Below, in pieces: positions 9,701-13,747 of a DNA stretch of 13,747 nt. The first letter of the stretch is position 1, and each line of letters starts with the position of its first letter. Source of the stretch: Baffinella frigidus (Eukaryota; Cryptophyceae; Cryptomonadales; Baffinellaceae). The notes beneath the pieces are model-generated. The model ran no database searches, was not told the origin of the DNA, and saw only the letters and a program-made list of their open reading frames with translations. A program made the position numbers and the translations under genes. Location of the stretch: contig MU648094.1 of the NCBI GenBank assembly GCA_026770585.1, positions 4,876 to 18,622 of the forward strand, given 5' to 3'.

Positions 9701-12700
9701 CCGGGCCGGGCGCAGTGGAAGCTGAGCCCCGGAATCAAGGATCAGAGATCCACACCAGTGGGGACCGTCAGGTGTTCCTCCGGTGATTCGGGCCGCATCG
9801 CTCGCGAGTAAGTCGTTGATGCTCAGGCGCGTGACGGTTCCCGGGTCCTGGTCGGCGGAGTAGTACACCCCTAAGGAGTCTCCGGCGAAGCTTCCCAGTT
9901 GCAGTTGGCAGTAGTCGTCTGACATTCTGCTGTGCTGCAGCGGGTTTGGCGCGTGGATGATGTGGTCCCTGAGCACCTGGTGGCTGAAACGGGAGCCGAC
10001 CCCACATCGCGGGTCGAGGACGATGGTGTACAACGGCTTCAGGTCGGAAGCCTCCTCCGAACCAGACGCTTGATCCGCGGGAGGAGGAGATGTCTGCCGA
10101 GTTTCCGGCGGGTTCATCGAGGGTGCACCTTCTCCTGCAGAGTCGCGGGCATCAGCTCCGGAGGGTGACGCGCCTGCGGCGCCGAGAGGGATGGTCGATG
10201 GGTCCATTGATGGTGCTTTTCCTCCCGCGGTGTCAGAATGACCCTTTCCGGAGCATGACGATGCTCCAGTGTTCAGAGGGAGGGTCGCTTCCATTGTGGT
10301 GCCGGAGGCTACCCGAGGGATCGGGGGCAGTCTCCGAGACAACCGCTCGGCATGAGTGAGACTCGAGGATGTGGTTGACGCATCGACCATCGTCGTATCC
10401 CCTGAAGGCACGTCAGGTGTAGGCAACGACTGAGGCCCCGTAGCAGAGGACGACGGGGTAGGTACGGTGTCGGTGACGGCCGATCTCGTTGCCTGGCTAA
10501 CCGGATGTGCAAGGGCAGCAGCAGGGTACCGTAGGATCCGTGAGCGAATGTTGACAGGTACCGGAGGCAAGGAGGTATCGTCCCCGGCCAGGGGAGGGTC
10601 GGCGATGCGCATCCAGGATGGAGGGCAGAACGCAGGCGGCCCGCTGGACGGGTTGGTGCACGGAGTGGGGATCAGGAACGATGCCAGGCGTTCTTCCGAA
10701 CCCGGGGGGTGAAAGCGTATGCGTTCCTGATGTTCCCATTCCGAGATACCCGCCAGCTGGAGGCGCATCGTGACAGGCCGATCAAAGCGAGGTACATTGT
10801 CGAGTGAGGCCGGTAGCCCTTCGTCGGCGCTAGTGGTGGCTGCCCATGCGACCCATTGGGGGTGGATTTCCATCCAGTCAGCGACAATTCGTTCGCCGGT
10901 GTAGGTGTCCGGAGGGTTGCGTTGGAGGGTGTCAAGCGGAGACACGCATCGTTTGAGATGGATGAGGTCCCCAGAAGAAATCCCCCGAACGGGAGCGTCA
11001 TAATCGGGTTGTAGATGCAAAACTGAACCTTGAACGGTGCGAAGGGTACCGTGCCAGGATTCATATGGACGTAGAATTTCGAGCCCGTCGGCGGACAGGA
11101 GATCGTGCACGCAGAGAACGTCGTCAGTCGAAGAGGACACGGTCACATGTCGCCGTAGGATGCAGGCTGTATCCGCGTTTCCTGGTCCGAGCGCGACTAG
11201 GTAATGATCGGGGGTCCATTCCGGGTGAGACCCAGTAGACCCCAGCGACAAGTCAGCGGTGGCCTGAGACAACCGAGAAAGTGTGTTATTCCGGAAGTCG
11301 AGGACGATGCCGTTCGTAGTGACCTGCAAGTTCCGGACGGGAGAGACAGCAGTGTGGCCCGCCGTATCTGCCCCAGATTGAGGGTCATCCGTAGTCTGGG
11401 GTGTCGTCTGCTGAGGATCGACTTCCTCCATCTCATCGTCGCTGAAATTCAACCTATCGTCTGATCCGTCTTCAGAAGGGTGTCCGTCTGTTGGGGATTC
11501 CACATGGGTTGTCTTCGTGCATTCCGCGTTGGCCAGGTCATCCCGCGCGCGGGAGGAGGACGCGGCGGAATGTCGAGCGTTGCGTCTCCTTGCAGTGGCG
11601 TTGGCTGCAGCCGGAGGTTTGGAAGCCACCGGTGTTGAGGACGTGACAGGTGCAGAGGTCACTTGAGCGGGGGACCGTTCCGTTCGAGTGGAGCAGTCGG
11701 TTACCGACAAGCTCCACATGAGCAGTCCGAGATGGATGAGGACCCAAGATAAGGTCCTGGCTGGGACGGAAGATGAAAGCACCAGTGGACACAGGCAGGC
11801 CAAGGCGTATGACGAAAGAAGATCGATCGACGGTTCTTCAACGGATCCACCATCGTTGTTGCTACGGTCGGCCGAGAAGGGTAACAAACGCCGAGATACG
11901 TCTGTAGAAGGCGGATCGGGCGTTGCTTCGATTATGCTCGCCTCGCTGGTCTCGGTGTATGTGAGGAGGTGCATCAGACCAACCAAATGCACCAGAGACA
12001 GTGAAAGAAGCCACGAGGTGGGCGACCATGTACAGACGGAAGGTGAGATGCAGGCGAGCATGTACAAGGAGGCAGTGTCGATGTCCGAAGCTTCGGCGCC
12101 CACGGACGGGGGACAAGTCGTGCCCGTCGTTAGCTGGGAAGCGAGGAAGCCCAGGGCGTAGACCAGCACGAGACCGACCCAGGTCTCGTGACACGTCAAA
12201 CTGGACAGAAAGACGGTCGTTGTGAGAGCTACCGTGAGCCCCAGAAGAGACGCGGGAGTCAACGCTGAAAAGACGCTAGCGCGGGCGATGCCACCCCAAA
12301 AGTCGACCTCCTGGACTTGGAGTCGGTTGGGCTCGGGGTCCAGAGTCGTGAGAGAAAGGGCGAGGACGGTGAGGTGAAGGAACAAGATGCAGCAGATCCC
12401 GATGGTCGTTTCCAGGAGCGATTCATTATCTGACACCGGTTCGACACGCTCTTTACGTTCCGCGGATACGCTGCCTAAGCGTCTACGAGCTATGAAGGCG
12501 TGTCGTCGCTTAGGCGGCGTGTTTCCACGTCCTGGTCGGCTGGGATACGCCGGAGGTCGGCTCCACCGTCGTTGGACCCCCGCCGTTTCCCGGACCGGCA
12601 CCGGACGCGAAGGGAAGAAGAAGGAACCGACGAGACCCAGCACCTGTAGGAGGGTGAGGGAGAGGATCCAGCACGCCGTTGCTTCTGGCGGAAGGCAGTA

Positions 12701-12739
12701 TGGCAGGGTCCTGACCAAGGCCACGAATGGTGGGATCAC
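3770..12739 (-). CDS. Protein B: giant (about 3000 aa) modular polyprotein with N-terminal membrane hairpins
   Basis: This is an uninterrupted frame of 2989 codons from a nominal GTG at 12739 to TGA at 3770-3772. It is actually open back to the TAA at 12857, and the first membrane repeat appears to begin upstream of the GTG. The first in-frame ATG is residue 227, inside the membrane region, so no ordinary ATG start produces the whole protein. Domain order: repeated hydrophobic hairpins (residues 1-347); acidic/Ser-Pro linker (350-470); module copies 1 (540-690), 2 (965-1118) and 3 (1260-1320); a helical basic region (1320-1480); a beta-rich domain (1515-1640) and further beta-type sequence to about 1850; an Arg/Pro-rich linker (1855-2440) holding a CxxC motif at 1984-1987 and a hydrophobic stretch at 2051-2080; module copy 4 (2482-2600); and a second beta-rich domain (2655-2785). 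From about residue 2853 onward this frame becomes Arg/Cys/Trp-rich and is probably not the true one. Function is unknown; a structural or scaffold polyprotein of a mobile element or virus-like entity is inference. Confidence 0.8.
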   Translation of the reverse strand: MIPPFVALVRTLPYCLPPEATACWILSLTLLQVLGLVGSFFFPSRPVPVRETAGVQRRWSRPPAYPSRPGRGNTPPKRRHAFIARRRLGSVSAERKERVEPVSDNESLLETTIGICCILFLHLTVLALSLTTLDPEPNRLQVQEVDFWGGIARASVFSALTPASLLGLTVALTTTVFLSSLTCHETWVGLVLVYALGFLASQLTTGTTCPPSVGAEASDIDTASLYMLACISPSVCTWSPTSWLLSLSLVHLVGLMHLLTYTETSEASIIEATPDPPSTDVSRRLLPFSADRSNNDGGSVEEPSIDLLSSYALACLCPLVLSSSVPARTLSWVLIHLGLLMWSLSVTDCSTRTERSPAQVTSAPVTSSTPVASKPPAAANATARRRNARHSAASSSRARDDLANAECTKTTHVESPTDGHPSEDGSDDRLNFSDDEMEEVDPQQTTPQTTDDPQSGADTAGHTAVSPVRNLQVTTNGIVLDFRNNTLSRLSQATADLSLGSTGSHPEWTPDHYLVALGPGNADTACILRRHVTVSSSTDDVLCVHDLLSADGLEILRPYESWHGTLRTVQGSVLHLQPDYDAPVRGISSGDLIHLKRCVSPLDTLQRNPPDTYTGERIVADWMEIHPQWVAWAATTSADEGLPASLDNVPRFDRPVTMRLQLAGISEWEHQERIRFHPPGSEERLASFLIPTPCTNPSSGPPAFCPPSWMRIADPPLAGDDTSLPPVPVNIRSRILRYPAAALAHPVSQATRSAVTDTVPTPSSSATGPQSLPTPDVPSGDTTMVDASTTSSSLTHAERLSRRLPPIPRVASGTTMEATLPLNTGASSCSGKGHSDTAGGKAPSMDPSTIPLGAAGASPSGADARDSAGEGAPSMNPPETRQTSPPPADQASGSEEASDLKPLYTIVLDPRCGVGSRFSHQVLRDHIIHAPNPLQHSRMSDDYCQLQLGSFAGDSLGVYYSADQDPGTVTRLSINDLLASDAARITGGTPDGPHWCGSLILDSGAQLPLRPARTEDYPGPLDLSAFRCVDIYEHKDCTMVDSHVIKTNWTSPDPDWAALPDDLKSSSDLAPFSTEVRSRLRDAGITAADHFSHLRRRDWLNVSPESFPIVKLGHPVPTASAVGVATSSSSLLLRDSDGASASSSKRSRRGGSQTAGPAKRSQFDRASLEPDTHGVTAPLLNRSPAPVADQDGADIPYNALGNRAESADGSDHVDMENDDEELPTLDELRSTDYLSRCHPVAALEPFPADIRARLIAQDEHDFMIEYSRGRTSQRVLQDYTVLIDGKVWHWQSVRPGEVGSEEHLNATSADMVFLQPSNRSVDLQCQRLQSTIRRVIDDLHNAMMHLATNDALLGIPAVFRAYQTRQAAQLHRQMHSADWIRKFLELLHDEGRPDAVRFPYARASLRLKLMRPDIPEGTRNQQGFREWARKPNGMFYTEAERQDHVRHLRRRQARADNQRLAKANGEVNYVLDWKSVRELSCVNTLEHFIAYNKTQCEYYGMAAPLSTTPEHLREVPGYLSININEEQLVLHGVWYCQSYTDNVIVAAHLVVATNWWIDRLSGFLVGPTEGAKYHLTEFTDAHAVGLEYAVHDQHYVWVLNVKRGVNMGTTRSNELLVPQPPLSTGVWGGATFPILGENLSVNLRLRAVASDLTTSDILAFLKTHTQPSTRELPYQALAGFLEQPSVRTVDPQSVHDREALAIACTRPDVSLDDGEARLWSIRHPSVWRPSPETMAWRQHYNQDPLGCAQRARGTAILPNLNTPETFRVTAENPETRQSTHQIDAALSGDRNAYLDTHLAVYLGLFVTTRPTPLMLITEASVNGQPETVWTINGTAKITISRPHVRTTTYTCLVFEKGRTRGHGPPLFLPEPPIEDIRRREPVPDRRARQPVNARLGERPPVVGRGDRRLDRRAGPAEPRDPKPDVDPPRGRRDVALAPAVDGTGTDTLEPLPSSVQTATVLSTPFPPVRTALSGPVEFAKAFTCTPCGKRVQVPHESTPVAEPLHTPVHTPRVPDVAATPQYIPVANPVPPARRRPHGRRASRGVRTNESWTTSALHSLGALLVSAFIRPSAYLWWGLRSTLTRSWDTVFGTTSRRWSQPRGSISHRSPFAGHHHRTGPMFSHAQAPASARDTGSDGTAGPFSPRVRSQDHLSTPPRCQRPANDYRPFHVLHSMRDGHFLSSKDLLPYFPGAHARRHSPLTRSRFPSPPLTHAAVWHDRPLSNDEHYREFFDDRDVRPRAPSPAAYRDPSPRAAGRLPRVHADPEQRDRSLRSTVRPTTHTPSPGYVQQQPRRSTLRHPSAAERFARARVVSAAEQSIRIMRQTREGEQRSAQPRHRDSRHQTRQTTLNTNEEVGSDSRPRPASLPHERVGPSPTRLCQRDTAAATSPAMAAELTSSVDAPVPCPSIRLSNTITGLSRLNADCEHLIENLRTWEMEDLQLPELDDDLRWVRLCVRTSPREVWSIFARYSPTSRFPDNVLCSRYALARDAIICTMDLQPTIHLNGWVFALESKPYEEGTALFLRFPLEQGTSEFRHLPPDAIISRERQATFLPSSHGLNYATLDHDSAPRILMEAGISNEAMSRWISSHLSGASDDDMARWKLMALTHVREHWHLPTVDLLLYDTASDEDEPPNTPGYFAKRRYVTSLDRIWKYPRVQVHIASQPGTAPNPGLESTSYVNASIDIMAPFPLMSRSFALRARIDLSALDTVDAGFLFELRPGLGRMHQLGSSPHFTRYWGLGFTTVRCNFGGVSAAHWVSVRIMVFEDRALDRKSCVDVIFHRALMEELSHHFVPKMCSDPMSTSFARSAGYDSHMTLVAAGSPALVNPGSLLTPPASTAARTPRPETSSRLLMNPPPGGAQSDDGPSLERRRRCARRRPGWPRKVSYGRGASPRSRCLVPSAPEKMTGRRPTRTVSEALHCCQPRPPARWVNPRLGSLPKTLQQTSQRSAAWFKSCRSRRCPRSAPHCHDSTTLLQKALFGGTWLPPPAT
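3873..4175 (-). other. Alternative -1 frame likely to be the true C-terminus of protein B
   Basis: From the C6/G7 tract (4165-4181) to a TAG at 3873-3875, the -1 frame has a balanced composition (Ala, Gly, Ser, Glu, Lys, with G-rich first codon positions). The B frame over the same bases is full of Arg, Cys and Trp. The heptamer C CCC CCT (4181-4175) is in the right phase for a -1 slip. It may be programmed frameshifting, a real indel, or a homopolymer sequencing error. Confidence 0.5.
4385..4777 (-). other. Beta-rich domain, second copy, in protein B
   Basis: Residues 2655-2785. A Gly-Phe-Leu-Phe segment (2712-2715), a Gly-x-Gly-Phe-Thr-Thr-Val strand and a His-Trp-Val-Ser-Val strand line up with the first copy in the same order. 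It comes shortly after module copy 4, as the first copy comes after module copy 3, pointing to duplication of a larger block. The match is by eye and weak. Confidence 0.4.
4940..5296 (-). other. Repeated module copy 4 in protein B
   Basis: Residues 2482-2600. The beta part has a Gly-Trp-Val-Phe-Ala-Leu strand, a Gly-Thr-Ala-Leu-Phe-Leu-Arg strand and a Pro-Pro-Asp-Ala-Ile-Ile strand. It is followed by the helical signature Ile-Leu-Met-Glu-Ala-Gly-Ile (2570-2576). It lies about 1400 residues after copy 2 and directly precedes the second beta-rich domain. Confidence 0.5.
5420..7177 (-). other. Basic Pro/Arg/Ser-rich linker region of protein B
   Basis: Residues 1855-2440, about 590 residues with dense Arg, Pro, Ser, His and Thr and few hydrophobics, so probably disordered and nucleic-acid- or membrane-associated. 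It includes a C-x-x-C-G motif at 1984-1988 and one hydrophobic stretch at 2051-2080. The frame remains open throughout, whereas the overlapping 6139-7056 frame is Cys/Arg-rich and lacks ATG initiation. Confidence 0.5.
7820..8197 (-). other. Beta-rich domain, first copy, in protein B
   Basis: Residues 1515-1640 alternate hydrophobic and polar residues with many Val, Tyr and Trp, suggesting a beta-sandwich-like fold. A Gly-Phe-Leu-Val segment near 1562-1565 and a His-x-Val-Trp-Val strand near 1594-1598 have counterparts in the second copy. Residues 1810-1855 contain a further strand pair (Thr-Val-Trp-Thr-Ile-Asn) that may be a third, partial copy. No family recognised. Confidence 0.4.
8780..8962 (-). 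other. Repeated module copy 3 (beta part only) in protein B
   Basis: Residues 1260-1320. The beta part is recognisable as an Asp-Gly-Lys-Val-x-His strand and a Ser-Ala-Asp-Met-Val-Phe-Leu strand at the same spacing as in copy 1. The Ala-Gly-Ile helical part is not seen after it; a long helical basic region (1320-1480) follows instead. Weaker than copies 1, 2 and 4. Confidence 0.4.
9386..9847 (-). other. Repeated module copy 2 in protein B
   Basis: Residues 965-1118. It matches copy 1 in order: an Asp-Leu-Leu-x-Ser-Asp helix start, a strand with Gly-Ser-Leu-Ile and Leu-Pro-Leu-Arg-Pro, then, about 65 residues on, the helical signature Arg-Leu-Arg-Asp-Ala-Gly-Ile (1079-1085). It is followed by Ser-rich sequence and a basic Lys-Arg-Ser-Arg-Arg patch (1145-1149) that could act as a nuclear localisation signal. 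Confidence 0.55.
10100..10312 (-). repeat. Three imperfect 29-30-codon tandem repeats in a Ser/Gly/Pro linker of B
   Basis: Residues about 810-880 contain three units with Met at 816, 845 and 875, each flanked by Ser/Thr and Pro. The first two are followed by a Gly-Ala-Ser-x-Ser-Gly stretch and an Asp-x-Ala-Gly ending. The repeat is in frame (period 87-90 nt), so variation in copy number would change linker length without breaking the protein. Confidence 0.6.
10670..11122 (-). other. Repeated module copy 1 in protein B
   Basis: Residues 540-690. A beta-type part (about 543-600) contains a helix-like Asp-Leu-Leu segment, a Gly-Ser-Val-Leu-His-Leu strand and a Ser-x-Asp-Leu-Ile-x-Leu strand. 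After a spacer comes a short helical part with the signature Arg-Leu-x-x-Ala-Gly-Ile (658-665). Both parts recur in order in module copies 2 and 4. Confidence 0.55.
11699..12730 (-). repeat. Tandem membrane-hairpin repeats at the N-terminus of protein B
   Basis: Residues 4-347 of B contain four related units: a moderately hydrophobic segment with Pro and Cys, then a strongly hydrophobic helix with a Trp-x-Leu-Ser-Leu-like start and a Gly-Leu core. They lie at about residues 4-42, 157-204, 224-262 and 308-347. Units 3 and 4 align best: each starts Tyr-x-Leu-Ala-Cys and contains a Ser-Trp followed by a Leu-rich helix. An additional single hydrophobic helix lies at 110-132. The loops between are Arg-rich (50-100) or acidic/Ser-rich (265-305). 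This predicts roughly six to nine membrane passes anchoring the polyprotein; topology is not determined. Confidence 0.7.
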
Positions 12740-12856
12740 GCAGGTGAAGGGGGTCGCATTGGAGGTCGTATCGACGGTGTAGTCGTCACGGCGGCCTTCG
12801 CGGGCTTTGGCGCGGTTCGCTGTCCTCTCGCTTCCTGAAGGGAGGCGGAACCGCCC

Positions 12857-13747
12857 TTAGAAGGTTCCCTTCCTGCGTCCGTGCTGGTAGTCGTCCAGCT
12901 CTCCCCGGAGGACAAATGTGAGGACGTCCTGGCGAGGCGGCTGCAGTAGCCGAGTCGATGTTCCCGAGGTGCCTCCGAAGGTGTCGCAGATTGTCCCCCA
13001 CGCCTTCAAGGACATGGGCCTGCACGCCACCACGCGCGGTGTGGTTTTCTTCGTCTGGGCGGAGGGCCAGATCCGCCGCGGGAGGTCGTCCCAGAGTGGC
13101 GGAGAGGTTTCGCGTGGAGGAGCCACTGGGGCGGGGGACAGGGTTCTTCCCGAGACGACGGACCAGTCGGGTTGGCGGGACTCGTCCAGGGCAGCTTGGT
13201 TTGCAGCGCGGAGGACGGCCCCAGTGATCCCGAGGTATTGGTATCCCGACTGTTGTTCGGTGGAGGGGTCGTAGGGCAGAAAGGCCCAAGATTGAGGACC
13301 CGTAGGATTCTCCATCGTGGAGCCGTCCGATGGGCCGGAAGGAGTGCTGTCGCTGTTCCTTCGCGGTGTGCCTTTGGCCGGTGTTGACTCGTCGGGGTCG
13401 GAAGAAGGTTCGGGCGCAAGGTCAGGAGCGTCCGAGAATTGATCCGATGCCAGGAGCGTGTCTCGCCCTGCCCCGAGTGCTGAGCACACGGTTGGGTGCC
13501 CGGGGCCGGGGGAAGGGTCGGGTGCCAGGGCAGGTGTGCCCGAAAATTGTCCCAATGCCAGGAGCGTCTCCCGCCCTGTCTCGAGTGCCGCGGCCGGTAC
13601 CTCGCCCGGGAGAGAGGCGCCGGTACCGAAAAAAATTGCAGGTACCGGTGCAGCGCTCGGCTCGGCCAAGAGTGCGCCCGGAGAGGGCAACCCGTCCGTC
13701 ACGGGGTGCTCGGGGTCGGGCGAAGGGTCGGCGTACGAAGATTGTTC
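12857..13747 (-). CDS. Protein A: Pro/Ser-rich repeat protein, C-terminal part (5' end beyond window)
   Basis: The frame is open from the right window edge to a TAA at 12857-12859, giving 296 residues; a GTG at 13702 is only a nominal start, because the same frame and the same repeat continue upstream of it to the edge. The N-terminal half is low-complexity Pro/Ala/Gly/Ser with an Asp-Pro-Ser-Pro type repeat of 36 codons. The C-terminal half, from about 13330 down, is more globular: it contains W, Y and F residues, a basic patch with the residues QTKKTTPR, and a beta-prone end running into Arg/Lys-rich residues before the stop. I recognise no family. Protein B follows in the identical reading frame with no gap, separated only by this TAA, so A may be the upstream part of one polyprotein rather than a separate gene. 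The codons look coding (third positions rich in C and G, plausible amino-acid mix), while the other frames here give Arg/Pro/Cys-rich shadows. Confidence 0.72.
   Translation of the reverse strand, partial: EQSSYADPSPDPEHPVTDGLPSPGALLAEPSAAPVPAIFFGTGASLPGEVPAAALETGRETLLALGQFSGTPALAPDPSPGPGHPTVCSALGAGRDTLLASDQFSDAPDLAPEPSSDPDESTPAKGTPRRNSDSTPSGPSDGSTMENPTGPQSWAFLPYDPSTEQQSGYQYLGITGAVLRAANQAALDESRQPDWSVVSGRTLSPAPVAPPRETSPPLWDDLPRRIWPSAQTKKTTPRVVACRPMSLKAWGTICDTFGGTSGTSTRLLQPPRQDVLTFVLRGELDDYQHGRRKGTF
13392..13587 (-). repeat. 108-bp tandem repeat in protein A
   Basis: The block starting at 13392 recurs at 13500 with high similarity over about 88 bp (same GGGGTCGG/GGGGCCGG start, same GCCAGGAGCGT core, same CGCCCTG end), giving a period of 108 bp or 36 codons. 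A third copy of the start of the unit appears at 13710 and runs off the window. The repeat is in frame with protein A. Confidence 0.75.

Noticed and set aside
9725-9736. Asp-Ser-Gly-Ala motif (B residues 1002-1005) resembling a retropepsin active site
   Set aside because: It sits within module copy 2, where the other copies have unrelated residues at the equivalent place, and no downstream hydrophobic-hydrophobic-Gly motif of the protease fold is seen at the right distance.
1-13747. Bacterial or phage operon interpretation
   Set aside because: The GTG starts lack properly spaced ribosome binding sites, there are no promoter or terminator hairpins, and protein composition and length fit eukaryotic mobile-element or virus-like polyproteins better.
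1-13747. RdRp, reverse transcriptase, helicase or integrase within the window
   Set aside because: I looked for catalytic signatures (GDD/YxDD, Walker A GxxxxGK[ST], DDE-type spacing with HHCC) in A-D and saw none that is convincing. No tRNA, rRNA or CRISPR array is seen either.

Overview
The window is GC-rich DNA in which essentially every base on the minus strand is coding and nothing convincing is coded on the plus strand. The layout suggests a eukaryotic (probably protist) giant mobile element or virus-like polyprotein locus rather than a bacterial operon. Reading frames run for thousands of codons. The candidate GTG starts have no properly spaced Shine-Dalgarno sequence. The proteins are mosaics of low-complexity Pro/Ser/Thr/Arg linkers and globular modules, and one product has a Gag-like layout (helix-rich body, CCHC-type finger, Arg-rich tail). 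I cannot name the organism, and I recognise no reverse transcriptase, integrase, RdRp, helicase or convincing protease in the window.

All directions below are along the minus strand, from the right edge to the left. (1) 13747-12857: the C-terminal 296 residues of a Pro/Ser-rich protein (A) whose 5' end lies outside the window; it carries a 36-codon repeat. (2) 12856-3770: a huge open frame (B, 2989 aa from the nominal GTG, 3028 aa from the preceding stop). It has an N-terminal set of repeated membrane hairpins, then four copies of a small module, two copies of a larger beta-rich domain, and a long basic linker. (3) 3769-1535: protein C, with two C2HC-type fingers and a long C-terminal helical/coiled-coil region. 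(4) 1598 to beyond the left edge: protein D, Gag-like, in the -1 frame relative to C.

The most striking fact is that A, B and C all lie in one reading frame of at least 4071 codons. Only two internal stops interrupt it: TAA at 12857-12859 and TGA at 3770-3772. Neither B nor C has a usable in-frame ATG near its beginning. The TGA is followed by CTA and a small inverted repeat, the form of a known readthrough signal. D then overlaps the end of C by 64 nt in the -1 frame. The set could be one polyprotein expressed by recoding, with Gag-like D and possibly pol-type genes further left. Just before the TGA, composition suggests that coding switches to the -1 frame at a C6/G7 tract, so an indel (real, or a sequencing error) is an open alternative for that junction. 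Recent decay of an element copy is another. No intergenic stretch over about 120 nt exists in the window.
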